DNA of 39,628 nt from the NCBI GenBank assembly GCA_001724175.1, contig MEDT01000057.1, forward strand, positions 1 through 39,628. Direction: 5' to 3'. This DNA is from Cytophagaceae bacterium SCN 52-12 (GTDB lineage: Bacteria > Bacteroidota > Bacteroidia > Cytophagales > Spirosomataceae). The notes under the pieces were generated by a model. It saw only the letters and a list, made by a program, of their open reading frames with translations, was not told the origin of the DNA and made no database searches. Shown one piece after another: positions 8,249 to 16,727 of the stretch. How positions within the stretch are numbered: position 1 is the stretch's first letter; each line of letters opens with the position of its first letter. The translations under genes and the position numbers were made by a program.

Positions 8249-9910
8249 ATGATCAGAGTTTCCAGTCTTTTCAGGAAAAAATCCGTAGAAAAAATACTTA
8301 GTGACGCCGAAAAGGACAGCGGTTCCGGAAGCTTATTGCGTATCCTCGGTGTCCGGGACCTGGTGTCGCTGGGGGTAGCCGCTATTATCGGTGCGGGAAT
8401 TTTCAGCACGATAGGGCGCGCAAGCTTTGAAGGCGGGCCGGCAGTAGCGCTTTTGTTTGTATTTACGGCAATAGCCTGCGTCTTCACCGCTTTGTGCTAT
8501 GCGCAGTTTGCAAGCACCGTCCCGGTTTCCGGCAGCGCATATACCTATGCTTATGTGGCGTTCGGCGAACTGGCTGCCTGGATCATTGGCTGGGCGCTTA
8601 TCCTCGAATATGCCGTTTCCAATATGGTGGTGGCGATCTCGTGGTCCGAATACTTTGTGAGCATGCTGAAGGGATTCGGGATCGGTTTCCCGGGTTGGCT
8701 GAGCATGAATCCCGGTGCTGCCTACGATGCCTGGGAGAAGGTGCAGGCATCAGGGGCAGCCTCGCTTACCGTATCGGAGAAAGCAGCTGCTGCCGCATAC
8801 CAGGCCGCCCCGGATCTTGGGGGGATCAAGGTGGTGTTTGATCTTCCGGCAGGGCTGATCACGCTGCTTGTCACGTGGTTGTGCTACATCGGGATCAGGG
8901 AATCGAGGAACGCCAGCAATATCATGGTGGTGCTGAAGGTAGGCGTGGTGCTGCTGGTGATCATAGCCGGGGCTTTCTTTGTAAAGCCGGAGAACTGGTC
9001 GCCATTTGCACCCAACGGCATAAACGGGGTATTGAAAGGCGTGGCGGCGGTATTTTTCGCCTATATAGGCTTTGATTCCATCTCTACGACAGCCGAGGAA
9101 TGCCGGGACCCGCAGCGGGATATGCCCAGGGCAATGATCTATACCCTTCTGATCTGTACGGTCCTCTATATCCTGATCGCGCTGGTGCTGACGGGGATGG
9201 TGAGCTACAGGGAGCTGCTTGTGGACGACCCTCTGGCGTTCGTTTTCCAGCAGGTCGGTTTTGATTTTATGGCAGGGGTCATTTCAGTCAGCGCCGTAGT
9301 GGCCATTACCAGCGCGCTGCTGGTCTACCAGCTCGGACAGCCGCGTATCTGGATGGCCATGAGCCGCGACGGGCTTCTCTGGAAGAAATTTTCGGACATA
9401 CACCCCAGGTACAAGACGCCGGCTTTTGCAACGATCGTCACCGGCCTGGTAGTAGGCATCCCGGCGCTTTTTTTCGATATGGGCTTCTTTGTCGACCTCA
9501 CGAGCGTAGGGACCTTTTTTGCTTTTATACTGGTTTGCTGCGGAGTGCTTTATATGGATTATTCCGGCATTTCGGAGAAATCGAGGTTTAAGGTGCCGCG
9601 CGTCAACGGGCAGTATATAATAGGCGCGGGCTTCCTGGCGGCGCTGGCGTATACGCTTGCCAGCGGATCTTTTACCGGCATTCTCGAGGAGCGTCCCCTG
9701 ATGCTGGCATTCTGGCTGGCCTGGCTGATCCTGAGCGTATTGGGATACCGGTTCAGGTTTTCCCTGCTCCCTGTGCTGGGTATACTCACCAATCTTTACC
9801 TGATGACCGAGCTGGGCTCATCCAACTGGATCATCTTCCTGGTATGGCTTGTGATAGGACTGGCTATTTATTTTGCGTATGGATACAGAAAGAGCAGGCT
9901 GGCTCATTAG
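8249..9910 (+). CDS. APC family amino acid permease
   Basis: Inner-membrane amino-acid transporter of the APC superfamily, closest in style to cationic amino acid transporters (YfnA/CAT type). I start at the ATG at 8249 (MIRVSSLFRKKSVEKIL); the 13 codons upstream in the frame are not typical. This gives 553 residues and about 12-14 membrane helices. The signature LGVAAIIGAGIFSTIG in helix 1 and FFAYIGFDSISTTAEECRDPQRDMP in the helix 6 region are diagnostic; the second is quoted here only as its core, FAYIGFDSISTTAEE. A loop of about 45 alanine-rich residues after helix 4 is longer than in compact APC members. The substrate is not predictable from sequence. Confidence 0.92.
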   Translation: MIRVSSLFRKKSVEKILSDAEKDSGSGSLLRILGVRDLVSLGVAAIIGAGIFSTIGRASFEGGPAVALLFVFTAIACVFTALCYAQFASTVPVSGSAYTYAYVAFGELAAWIIGWALILEYAVSNMVVAISWSEYFVSMLKGFGIGFPGWLSMNPGAAYDAWEKVQASGAASLTVSEKAAAAAYQAAPDLGGIKVVFDLPAGLITLLVTWLCYIGIRESRNASNIMVVLKVGVVLLVIIAGAFFVKPENWSPFAPNGINGVLKGVAAVFFAYIGFDSISTTAEECRDPQRDMPRAMIYTLLICTVLYILIALVLTGMVSYRELLVDDPLAFVFQQVGFDFMAGVISVSAVVAITSALLVYQLGQPRIWMAMSRDGLLWKKFSDIHPRYKTPAFATIVTGLVVGIPALFFDMGFFVDLTSVGTFFAFILVCCGVLYMDYSGISEKSRFKVPRVNGQYIIGAGFLAALAYTLASGSFTGILEERPLMLAFWLAWLILSVLGYRFRFSLLPVLGILTNLYLMTELGSSNWIIFLVWLVIGLAIYFAYGYRKSRLAH

Positions 9911-9922
9911 CTCCCGGCAAGA

Positions 9923-10342
9923 TCACCTGCCGTCAAGGTAGCTCTCGTAGGTTTTCACCACCCGCCTGTCGGCCTCGGCCCAGTCGACCGTGTAAAATTC
10001 TTCTCTGGAAAGCCATGCCATCTGCTCGTGCTCGGTAAGGAGTATATGCTGCCCGGCAGGTAAGGAGCAAACAAAAGGGATCAGGACGATCTCGCGCCAG
10101 CCGTCGTCGCGGGAGGTGGAGGCAAGCCGGGTTTTGATCACAATCTTTACCGACAGCTCTTCCATAATTTCTCTGCTCAGCCCCTCTTCATCTGATTCTC
10201 CGCTTTCAAGTTTCCCGCCGGGGAATTCCCATTTTAACGGAAGGGAGCCCAATGCGTTTCGCTGCGCGACCAGTATCCTGCCATCTTTTTCAATAATGGC
10301 GCAGGGGACCGGTACAATCACTTTTTCTGCTACTTCAGGCAC
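9923..10342 (-). CDS. NUDIX hydrolase, MutT-like
   Basis: Small cytoplasmic pyrophosphohydrolase, possibly an 8-oxo-dGTP sanitiser. The 139-residue protein carries a nearly standard NUDIX box: GGKLESGESDEEGLSREIME, continuing ELSV, which fits Gx5Ex7REUxEExGU except for Ser in place of the last Gly. The N-terminal IEKDGRILVAQRN and LKWEFPGGKLE segments are MutT-like. No ATG is available at the 5' end, so the start is probably the GTG at 10342. A TACTTTTG -7 box ends about 20 bases upstream, which implies a very short leader. It converges on the permease gene with a 12-bp gap. Confidence 0.9.
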   Translation of the reverse strand: MPEVAEKVIVPVPCAIIEKDGRILVAQRNALGSLPLKWEFPGGKLESGESDEEGLSREIMEELSVKIVIKTRLASTSRDDGWREIVLIPFVCSLPAGQHILLTEHEQMAWLSREEFYTVDWAEADRRVVKTYESYLDGR

Positions 10343-10362
10343 ACCGTTTGGATTTTGTGCTG

Positions 10363-10370
10363 CAAAAGTA
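10363..10370 (-). promoter_or_regulatory. Probable -7 box of the NUDIX gene
   Basis: On the minus strand this reads TACTTTTG, an exact match to the Bacteroidota -7 consensus TAnnTTTG. It lies 20 bases upstream of the GTG start. I do not see a clear TTTG -33 element at the right spacing. Confidence 0.5.
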
Positions 10371-10390
10371 CGCTTTCGTCACCACTTTAT

Positions 10391-10398
10391 TACTTTTG
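10391..10398 (+). promoter_or_regulatory. Possible -7 box for the DUF5009-gldA operon
   Basis: TACTTTTG on the plus strand, 28 bases from the minus-strand copy, so the two could form a divergent promoter pair. The downstream gene starts 160 bp later. A weaker AATATTTG lies nearer, just before 10545. Which one is used is uncertain. Confidence 0.35.
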
Positions 10399-10558
10399 CT
10401 CAGAAAATTTCGGGGAATTTGCCCTCAGGCGTCTGATCCGGCGGCTTCCGGGTTTGGTGGCACGGTGTCGGATTGTCCCGCATTTCAACGCGGGGTCATG
10501 ATAGCCTGATATTAAATTTCTGTAGTACAATATTTGCTGAATTTCAAATTTTCAATTG

Positions 10559-11668
10559 ATGGATATCCCTAAATCTTCGGGCAGATTACTCTCTTTGGAT
10601 ACCCTGCGGGGTTTCGATATGTTTTGGATTTCCGGCGGCGAAGACCTGGTCCATGTGCTGGCCAAGGTGACCGGCTGGTCGTGGGCGGTTGCGCTCGGAG
10701 TCCAGTTTTCCCACGTTGAGTGGCATGGGTTTGTGGCCTATGACCTCATTTTTCCCCTTTTCCTTTTCCTGGCCGGCGTATCGACTCCTTTTTCTATGGG
10801 AAGCAGGCTGGAGAAAGGCGCCGATCGCAGTGACTTGCTCCGGAAAGCGGTTTCAAGGGGGCTTATCCTGTTTTTTCTCGGTGTCATCTACAACAACGGC
10901 ATTTTTGTTACCGAATGGGAGAAGATGAGGTATGGCAGCGTCTTGGGAAGAATAGGGCTTGCGGGCATGTTTGCCCAGATCATCTATATCTATTCGGGGA
11001 CCAGGGCGCAGTGGGCCTGGTTTGTAGGCCTGCTGACAGGCTACTGGCTTTTTATGACTTTTTATCCGGTGCCGGGATGCGGGGCGGGACTGTTCACGAT
11101 GGAGTGCAACCCGGCCAGCTATTGGGATAGTCTCCTTATACCGGGGCGCCTGTACAAAGGGATCCATGATCCCGAAGGGCTTGTATCGACGATCCCGGCC
11201 ATATCAACGGCGCTTTTGGGTATTTTTGCAGGTAACATACTGAGAAACAAGGGGAAAAGCAGGAAACAAAAGACCGTTTACCTGGCCGCCGGCGGGATCG
11301 TCTGCCTTGTCCTGGCGGTAGCATGGGGGACTTTTTTCCCGATCAATAAAAACCTGTGGACGAGCTCATTTGTACTGATGGCCGGCGGCTGGAGCCTGTT
11401 GCTGCTTGCGCTGTTTTATTTTATAGTAGATGTGCTCGAGTGGAGAAAATGGACCTTCTTTTTCGTCGTGATCGGTATGAACAGCATTGTTATTTACCTG
11501 ATCGGCGATTTCGTAGATTTCGGGTTTACCGCCAATGCATTATTCGGCGGTATTTTATCGTTTCTACCGGAGGGCGCGGCTAAATTTTGCATGGCTGCGG
11601 CCGTTTTAGCAGTAAAGTGGTGCTTTTTGTACGTACTTTACCGCAACAAATGGTTTTTGAAGGTATAA
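10559..11668 (+). CDS. DUF5009 / HGSNAT-like membrane acyltransferase
   Basis: Polytopic membrane protein of the family related to heparan-alpha-glucosaminide N-acetyltransferase (YeiB/NagX-like). It is thought to move acetyl groups across the membrane onto sugars, though bacterial substrates are mostly unknown. It has 369 residues from the ATG at 10559; a TTG one codon earlier is less likely. The N-terminal SLDTLRGFDMFWI is diagnostic. HVEWHGFVAYDLIFPLFLFL holds the His expected to be the acetyl acceptor and opens the hydrophobic core, and about 10 membrane helices follow. Its TAA stop overlaps the gldA start as TAATG, which suggests translational coupling. Confidence 0.88.
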   Translation: MDIPKSSGRLLSLDTLRGFDMFWISGGEDLVHVLAKVTGWSWAVALGVQFSHVEWHGFVAYDLIFPLFLFLAGVSTPFSMGSRLEKGADRSDLLRKAVSRGLILFFLGVIYNNGIFVTEWEKMRYGSVLGRIGLAGMFAQIIYIYSGTRAQWAWFVGLLTGYWLFMTFYPVPGCGAGLFTMECNPASYWDSLLIPGRLYKGIHDPEGLVSTIPAISTALLGIFAGNILRNKGKSRKQKTVYLAAGGIVCLVLAVAWGTFFPINKNLWTSSFVLMAGGWSLLLLALFYFIVDVLEWRKWTFFFVVIGMNSIVIYLIGDFVDFGFTANALFGGILSFLPEGAAKFCMAAAVLAVKWCFLYVLYRNKWFLKV

Positions 11669-12375
11669 TGTCGATAGCTGTAACTAATCTTACCAAAGAA
11701 TACGGGAGCCAGAAAGCGGTAGATTCCATCAATTTTGAAGTAAAAACAGGGGAAATCGTAGGGTTTCTCGGGCCTAACGGCGCGGGAAAATCCACCACGA
11801 TGAAAATACTTACCGGCTATGTAAAAGCTACATCCGGACATGTGGCGGTGGGCGGCTTCGATGTTTCCCTGCAGGCTATGGAGGCCCGTTCTTCCATCGG
11901 CTACCTCCCGGAGCATAACCCGCTTTACCCGGATATGTATGTAATCGAATTCCTGCAATTCGTAGGCCGTCTCTACCATTTAAAGGGCCGCTTGCTGAAA
12001 GAGAGAATTGCGGAAATGCTTCATCTCTGCGGGCTGGAAAGAGAGCAGCACAAGAAGATCGGGCAGCTTTCAAAGGGATATCGCCAGCGGGTCGGTCTTG
12101 CACAGGCTTTTATTCACCAGCCGCCCGTGCTGATACTCGATGAGCCGACGACGGGCCTCGACCCCAACCAGCTGGCGGAGATCAGGGAGCTGATCCGGAC
12201 GCTCGGGAAAGACAGGACCGTGCTGTTTTCCACCCATATTATGCAGGAGGTGGAAGCTTTATGTGACAGGGTGGTGATCGTTAACAGGGGAAAGATAGTG
12301 GCTGATGATATTCTTCAGCATTTAAAGGGAAATAGTGATAGCCTGGAAGCAGTTTTTAGAAAGTTAACCACGTAG
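11668..12375 (+). CDS. gldA: Gliding motility ABC transporter ATP-binding protein GldA
   Basis: Cytoplasmic ATPase of the GldA-GldF-GldG ABC transporter associated with gliding in Bacteroidota. I use the internal ATG at 11668 (MSIAVTNLTKEYGSQKA), which overlaps the preceding stop by one base and matches the usual N-terminus. This gives 235 residues; the open frame upstream is in the acyltransferase gene. Walker A is GPNGAGKST, followed by VGYLPEHNPLYPDMYV-type residues characteristic of GldA (here GYLPEHNPLYPDMYV). The signature is LSKGYRQRVGLAQA, Walker B is LILDEPTTGLDP, and the switch His is in STHIMQE. GldF and GldG are not adjacent. A bidirectional hairpin follows at 12394-12414. Confidence 0.88.
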   Translation: MSIAVTNLTKEYGSQKAVDSINFEVKTGEIVGFLGPNGAGKSTTMKILTGYVKATSGHVAVGGFDVSLQAMEARSSIGYLPEHNPLYPDMYVIEFLQFVGRLYHLKGRLLKERIAEMLHLCGLEREQHKKIGQLSKGYRQRVGLAQAFIHQPPVLILDEPTTGLDPNQLAEIRELIRTLGKDRTVLFSTHIMQEVEALCDRVVIVNRGKIVADDILQHLKGNSDSLEAVFRKLTT

Positions 12376-12386
12376 TCACGCAGAGC

Positions 12387-12414
12387 AAAAAAAAAGACCT
12401 TCACTGAAGGTCTT
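12387..12414 (-). terminator. Rho-independent terminator between convergent genes
   Basis: Hairpin with stem AAGACCTTC 12394-12402 and GAAGGTCTT 12406-12414 and a 3-base loop. A run of nine A residues at 12387-12395 becomes a U-tract when read on the minus strand. It therefore ends the minus-strand lipoprotein gene and may also stop gldA transcripts less efficiently. Confidence 0.85.
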
Positions 12415-12443
12415 ACATTATTCTCGGGCGGCCGGTAGTCCGG

Positions 12444-12689
12444 CTATTTCAGATAAACTTTCGGATCGCCGTAAAGCTTTGTACGCAGCTCGTTGGCTTT
12501 AAGCTCAAGCTCGGGCTTCTCTTCATATTTGAATGAAAGCTGCCGCGCGGCCGAATCAGGATGTACGCCATACACCCACTGGCTTCCCGCTCTTACATCT
12601 TTCTGGATAGCTTTATTGTATTTCTGATATTCGCACGACGACAACAGTACGATGCCTGTCAGGATAGCTGCAACAATCTTTAGGTTCAT
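12444..12689 (-). CDS. Small lipoprotein of unknown function
   Basis: 81-residue protein starting at the ATG at 12689 (MNLKIVAAILTGIVLLSSCE). The signal peptide ends in a good lipobox, LSSC, so it should be lipidated at about Cys19. The rest is charged (YQKYNKAIQKDVRAGSQWVY, PELELKANELRTKLYGD) with no domain I recognise. The longer frame to 12761 would include its own promoter, whose -7 box is at 12731-12738, so the shorter start is preferred. It is followed by a strong terminator and looks monocistronic. Confidence 0.7.
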   Translation of the reverse strand: MNLKIVAAILTGIVLLSSCEYQKYNKAIQKDVRAGSQWVYGVHPDSAARQLSFKYEEKPELELKANELRTKLYGDPKVYLK

Positions 12690-12730
12690 AATACTTAGGT
12701 GCTGAAATTCCAGCCGTTTAACAGAAAGGA

Positions 12731-12763
12731 CAAAAATAGGACGCAAAAATTTGACGACCAAAA
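12731..12763 (-). promoter_or_regulatory. Promoter of the small lipoprotein gene
   Basis: On the minus strand TTTTG (12763-12759) is followed after 20 bases by TATTTTTG (12738-12731). This is a close match to the Bacteroidota consensus TTTG, 19-20 bp, TAnnTTTG. The expected start of transcription is about 35 bases before the ATG at 12689. Confidence 0.65.
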
Positions 12764-12787
12764 GTTGCCGGCTCTTTTGCGATAAAT

Positions 12788-14515
12788 TTATAAGCTTTCT
12801 AATTCTGATTTCACAAATCCGATCAGGTCGGCAATATGCTTTTCGGAGAAATCAAAAGGGATGCCGGCGGCTTTATAGATATCCCCGATCGTTGCGGTAT
12901 ATCCCAGCCTGAGCGCGTTCAGGTATCCTTCAAGCCCTTTTGATTTGTTTTCCCGGTAGTTTTTCCACACAGCGATAGCTCCCAGCTGGGCAATCCCGTA
13001 TTCGATGTAGTAGAAAGGCACCTCGTAGAGGTGCAGCTGTCTCTGCCACGCATAGCTCCTGAACCTCTCCAGCCCTGACCAGTCGGTTATATTTTCGGCA
13101 AATTCCCCGAAAATACGGTTCCAGGCCAGGCTTCTTTCCTCGTGGGAGTGGGCCGGATGCTCGTATAGCCAATGCTGGAATTTGTCGATCGTAGCCACCC
13201 ACGGAAGGGTTTCTATGATCGATTCAAGGTGCTGCCGTTTAGCCCGCACAAGGTCCTGCCCGTTATCGAAAAACTCGTCCCAGTAGTCCATAGTCAGCAG
13301 CTCCATCGACATGGAGGCCAGCTCGGCTACTTCCGAAGGCGTCTGCTTGAAGCTGTTGAGAAGGAGGTCGCGTGTCACGAAAGAATGTACGGCATGGCCG
13401 CCTTCGTGCAGCAATGTGATCATGTCGCGGAGGTTCGACGTTGCATTCATAAAAATGAATGGCACCCCGATCTCGGAAAGCGGGTAGTTGTATCCTCCGG
13501 GCGCCTTGCCCTTTCTCGATTCCAGGTCGAGGTGGTTCATCGCCTTCATAATGCGCAGGCAGTCACCAAGATAAGGGTCGAGGCGGGTAAAGCAGCGGAT
13601 GGTTTTGTTTAAGAGATCTTCGCCTCCTTCAAAGGGCTTCAGCGGGGCTCTCCCGTCTGTGTCGACTTTATGATCCCACGGGCGAAGCGACGCAAGCTGC
13701 AGCTTGCTCCGGCGTTCTTCCGCCATGTCGCTGAGCAGGGGCACTACCGAGCGGGAAACGGCCGTATGAAAGTCGAAACAATCCTGCGCCGTATAATCGA
13801 ACCTGCCCATAGCGGCAAACATATAATCGCGGTAGTTGTCGAAACCTGCGTTTTTCCCGATCTGGTCCCTGAGGGCGATCAGTTTGTCCAGCAACTCGTC
13901 GAGTGTTTCGTGGTCCTGGTACCGTCGTTCAGCAATGGCCCTCCATGCTGTTTCCCTGGTCGCGCGGTCTGTAGATTGCAGCCGGTCGGCGGCTTTCTGA
14001 AGCGTCATTTCCTCGCCGTCGAGGGTTACGGTCATTGCTCCCGCTATGGCGCCATACTTTCTTTCCTCGGATTGGGCCTCGGTTTGGAGAGGGATATTCT
14101 CATCCCGGAAAATTTCAATCGCCTTGCGCATTCCGCGGAGCATGATACCGAACCCCTGATCGTTCAGCTCGCCCAGGAAAGGGTCGGAATTTGCTTTTTT
14201 ATCCAGCTCGTTTCCGGCTGCGGCCAGGTGAGGCTGAATTTCAGATATAAAGAACTGGAGTTCCTTTATCAGCTCTTCATTGGCGGTGTCACAGGTCTGA
14301 CGGATATATCGCCAGGCAAAATTTTCGGACAGGTAGGATTCCAGCTCGCTGCGATCCGCAAACCACTTCTTCAGATCTCCGGCATTTCCGATAGACCTGT
14401 TTTGAAGATCCTCGTACAGCGGCTTCAGATCTTCCCATGAAGAAAACTGAAAATCTTCTCCTATGAAGTTCCTGGCGGGTCTTGAAGGGATTTTGATAGC
14501 TTGGGTACTACTCAT
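12788..14515 (-). CDS. M3 family oligoendopeptidase (PepF-like)
   Basis: Cytoplasmic zinc metallopeptidase that degrades short peptides. From the ATG at 14515 (MSSTQAIKIPSRPARNFIG) it has 575 residues, normal for the PepF/M3 group; the 20 codons upstream are probably leader. The zinc motif HEGGH lies in MITLLHEGGHAVHSFV in the C-terminal third, followed by the third-ligand region ELASMSMELLTMDYW with its conserved Glu. The N-terminal helical region (FGIMLRGMRKAIEIF, DRATRETAWRAI) fits the family. It lies downstream of the nicotinamidase-like gene, separated by a 70-base palindrome, so it may have its own promoter. Confidence 0.92.
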   Translation of the reverse strand: MSSTQAIKIPSRPARNFIGEDFQFSSWEDLKPLYEDLQNRSIGNAGDLKKWFADRSELESYLSENFAWRYIRQTCDTANEELIKELQFFISEIQPHLAAAGNELDKKANSDPFLGELNDQGFGIMLRGMRKAIEIFRDENIPLQTEAQSEERKYGAIAGAMTVTLDGEEMTLQKAADRLQSTDRATRETAWRAIAERRYQDHETLDELLDKLIALRDQIGKNAGFDNYRDYMFAAMGRFDYTAQDCFDFHTAVSRSVVPLLSDMAEERRSKLQLASLRPWDHKVDTDGRAPLKPFEGGEDLLNKTIRCFTRLDPYLGDCLRIMKAMNHLDLESRKGKAPGGYNYPLSEIGVPFIFMNATSNLRDMITLLHEGGHAVHSFVTRDLLLNSFKQTPSEVAELASMSMELLTMDYWDEFFDNGQDLVRAKRQHLESIIETLPWVATIDKFQHWLYEHPAHSHEERSLAWNRIFGEFAENITDWSGLERFRSYAWQRQLHLYEVPFYYIEYGIAQLGAIAVWKNYRENKSKGLEGYLNALRLGYTATIGDIYKAAGIPFDFSEKHIADLIGFVKSELESL

Positions 14516-14570
14516 ACTGGTAAAAACATTAAAGACTGAGAATGGCCGCCAGCGCGGTAAAAATATAGAA

Positions 14571-14640
14571 ACCATTAGGGAATTAAGATTATTAAGGCGT
14601 ACCGGAATGAAATCTTAATATCCCTTAATTTCTTAATGGT
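14571..14640. repeat. 70-base imperfect AT-rich palindrome
   Basis: The left arm begins ACCATTAGGGAATTAAG and the right arm ends CTTAATTTCTTAATGGT. The outer 7 bases pair perfectly and 14 of the first 16 bases of the arms from CCATTA inward match. A nested 9-base repeat, ATTAAGATT with AATCTTAAT, offers an alternative fold. It sits between the stop of the nicotinamidase-like gene and the start of the M3 peptidase, both on the minus strand. It may be a terminator-like hairpin or a degenerate mobile repeat. Confidence 0.6.
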
Positions 14641-14670
14641 TCATAATTTAATTTTAGATCGTTTTATCTT

Positions 14671-15456
14671 TTATACGTCTGTCGATAAACCAAACCGGAT
14701 CCCTTTTGAAGCTGCTTCCGCATAGATCGGGTCTGCCAGGTGTCCCATCCCGGAAACATCGGACATGCAATCCGTTAAAAGCGTGATCCGGGGAGTAAGC
14801 TCCGGGGCATATTTTAAAATTTGGCTGACGCTGGTAGCGACGCAGTGGGAGCGGGCTTCCCCGCAGATCAGTATCTTGTCATATTCTCCAAGCTGCGCAA
14901 GCAATTGCCTGTTCAGCTGTGTATCGGGATCGCCTCCCATCGGGACCTGTGCTTCGAATATCCCGAAATGCTCCGTAAAAGGGTTCAGTCCCTTGATCAC
15001 GGTCAGGTGGTTTCGCCCTGTCGATCTGGCCCGGTCCCTGAGCGCCTTAGCCAGAACCGGCTCCAGCGCATGACCCACAGTACCCAGCACGCAATGTTCC
15101 GGCCATATGAAATGAGTGAACTGACCCTGGCTTTCGAGCCTCTCCAGGTACAGGAGCACCCATTCCTCTTCCCAGAGCGGCTTCCATCTCCCGTCCTTTA
15201 CCTCGCTGAAAGTGATGGCTGTGAACGGGTCCGGGTTGCGGCCTTCCGGACTTGTCCAGAATCCGGGGTGGGAAATATCGAGCACCTGGTGTGTGTCGAG
15301 CGTTACGATAATATCATCTATGGCAGAAGATGCCGTCTGCACCAACCCGGCTATCCTTACGATATCCCGGTCGGCTCCCGGTACGAAAAGCGTTCCGGCC
15401 GGATTACAAAAATCGAACTGGGCGTCAACAATAAGTAGCAGCGTGCTGGCGGACAT
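14671..15456 (-). CDS. Nicotinamidase-like cysteine hydrolase (isochorismatase superfamily)
   Basis: Cytoplasmic hydrolase of the isochorismatase/nicotinamidase fold, 261 residues. The catalytic Asp is in LLLIVDAQFDFC (D11). Metal-binding DxH...H is seen in TLDTHQVLDISHPGFW, the WPEHCVLGTVGH segment resembles the nicotinamidase WPxHC motif, the catalytic Lys is probably in VIKGLNP, and the nucleophile is the Cys in GEARSHCVATSV. This suggests an amidase such as nicotinamidase (NAD salvage), but the family also includes other amidases. It starts 33 bp after the ftsY stop, so it is likely read through from the rpmG-ftsY cluster. Confidence 0.8.
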   Translation of the reverse strand: MSASTLLLIVDAQFDFCNPAGTLFVPGADRDIVRIAGLVQTASSAIDDIIVTLDTHQVLDISHPGFWTSPEGRNPDPFTAITFSEVKDGRWKPLWEEEWVLLYLERLESQGQFTHFIWPEHCVLGTVGHALEPVLAKALRDRARSTGRNHLTVIKGLNPFTEHFGIFEAQVPMGGDPDTQLNRQLLAQLGEYDKILICGEARSHCVATSVSQILKYAPELTPRITLLTDCMSDVSGMGHLADPIYAEAASKGIRFGLSTDV

Positions 15457-15489
15457 AGGCGATTAGGAAGCCTTAAGGCCTCCCGGAGG

Positions 15490-16446
15490 CTATTTTTTAA
15501 AGAGAGAGTCCACAAATTCTTCCCGGTCGAAAACCTGGAGGTCGTTCATGCCTTCTCCTACCCCGATATACTTGACGGGAATCCTGAATTCGTCAGAAAT
15601 CCCGATTACTACGCCCCCTTTGGCAGTGCCGTCCAGCTTGGTAATGGCCAATGCTGTCACTTCCGTGGCCTTTGTAAATTCGCGGGCCTGGATCACCGCA
15701 TTCTGTCCGGTGCTTCCGTCAAGCACCAGCAAAACTTCATGGGGAGCTTCCGGAAGGAACTTCTGCACGACTCTCCTGATCTTGGAAAGCTCGTTCATCA
15801 GGTTGACCTTGGTGTGCAGCCGTCCGGCGGTATCGATGATGATCACGTCGGCCCCGATCTCAACTCCCTTTTTTACGGCGTCGAACGCTACTGCTGAAGG
15901 ATCTGTATTCATTCCGTGCTCGATCACCGGCACGTCGACTCTTTTCCCCCAGAGCTTCAGCTGCTCTACCGCCGCAGCCCGGAAAGTATCGGCGGCGCCG
16001 AGCACCACCTTTTTTCCCCGCTGCTGAAACTGGTGCGCCAGCTTGCCGATAGTAGTGGTTTTACCCACGCCGTTGACGCCTACCACCATCATGACGTAGG
16101 GCTTGGGAAGATGCGCGGTTTCAAAGCTGTTGGACACGCTGACCGACCTGTTCTCGGTAAGCAGGGCAGCTGCTTCCTCACGCAGAATGCGGTCCAGCTC
16201 ATCTGTGCTGGTGTATTTATCGCGGGCTACACGCTTTTCTATGCGGTCGATAATCTTGACTGTCGTCTCTACTCCTACATCGGAAGAGATCAGGATCTCT
16301 TCCAGCTCGTCCAGCACCTCTTCGTCTACTGTCGTCTTCCCTATTACGGCACGGGAGAGCCTGCCAAAGATGCTGTCCTTGGATTTTTCAAGGCCTTTAT
16401 CAAGCGTCTCCTTTTTTTCTTTCGAGAAAAAATCAAAAATACCCAT
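15490..16446 (-). CDS. ftsY: Signal recognition particle receptor FtsY
   Basis: SRP GTPase at the inner membrane that receives ribosome-nascent chain complexes from Ffh/4.5S RNA for cotranslational insertion. The 318-residue protein has an N-terminal four-helix N domain (about 15-95) and a G domain with GVNGVGKTTTIGKLA (G1), DTFRAAAVEQL, DTAGRLH (G3) and TKLDGTAKGG (G4). The long acidic A domain of enterobacterial FtsY is missing, as is normal in this phylum. The gene follows rpmG and DUF4295 on the minus strand, a common Bacteroidota arrangement linking ribosome and secretion genes. Confidence 0.97.
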   Translation of the reverse strand: MGIFDFFSKEKKETLDKGLEKSKDSIFGRLSRAVIGKTTVDEEVLDELEEILISSDVGVETTVKIIDRIEKRVARDKYTSTDELDRILREEAAALLTENRSVSVSNSFETAHLPKPYVMMVVGVNGVGKTTTIGKLAHQFQQRGKKVVLGAADTFRAAAVEQLKLWGKRVDVPVIEHGMNTDPSAVAFDAVKKGVEIGADVIIIDTAGRLHTKVNLMNELSKIRRVVQKFLPEAPHEVLLVLDGSTGQNAVIQAREFTKATEVTALAITKLDGTAKGGVVIGISDEFRIPVKYIGVGEGMNDLQVFDREEFVDSLFKK

Positions 16447-16545
16447 GGATATCCGGTAAACCTGTTATTCAGCAGACAAGTTATCAACAAAAAAAGTCCC
16501 GGCAAAGGGACTTTTCAATAAATCGGCTAAATAAAAGATCTTTGA

Positions 16546-16698
16546 TCAACCTTTTAACGCATCCTGAACAGCGTCCAAAGCAACGATTTCTTCTTTGAAC
16601 GTATAAGCGCCTGTCTTGGGTGACTTCACGGCTCTGATCACTTTTGCATATGCCTTACCCCCTTCTTTTTTCAGGGTAGCAACTACCTTCTTTGCCAT
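16546..16698 (-). CDS. DUF4295 family small protein
   Basis: 50-residue basic protein starting MAKKVVATLKKEGGKAYAKV and ending ALDAVQDALKG. It matches DUF4295, a short family I know only from Bacteroidota, encoded between rpmG and ftsY. The position and lysine-rich composition suggest an association with the ribosome, but no function is established to my knowledge. The ATG at 16698 lies 29 bp after the rpmG stop. It is short enough to be missed by simple ORF calling. Confidence 0.9.
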   Translation of the reverse strand: MAKKVVATLKKEGGKAYAKVIRAVKSPKTGAYTFKEEIVALDAVQDALKG

Positions 16699-16727
16699 TG
16701 CGTTATATTTTTAAATTCCAGTAAAGA

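Noticed and set aside
13670-14440. 256-codon plus-strand ORF opposite the M3 peptidase
   Set aside because: A shadow of a well-supported zinc peptidase; no recognisable motif.
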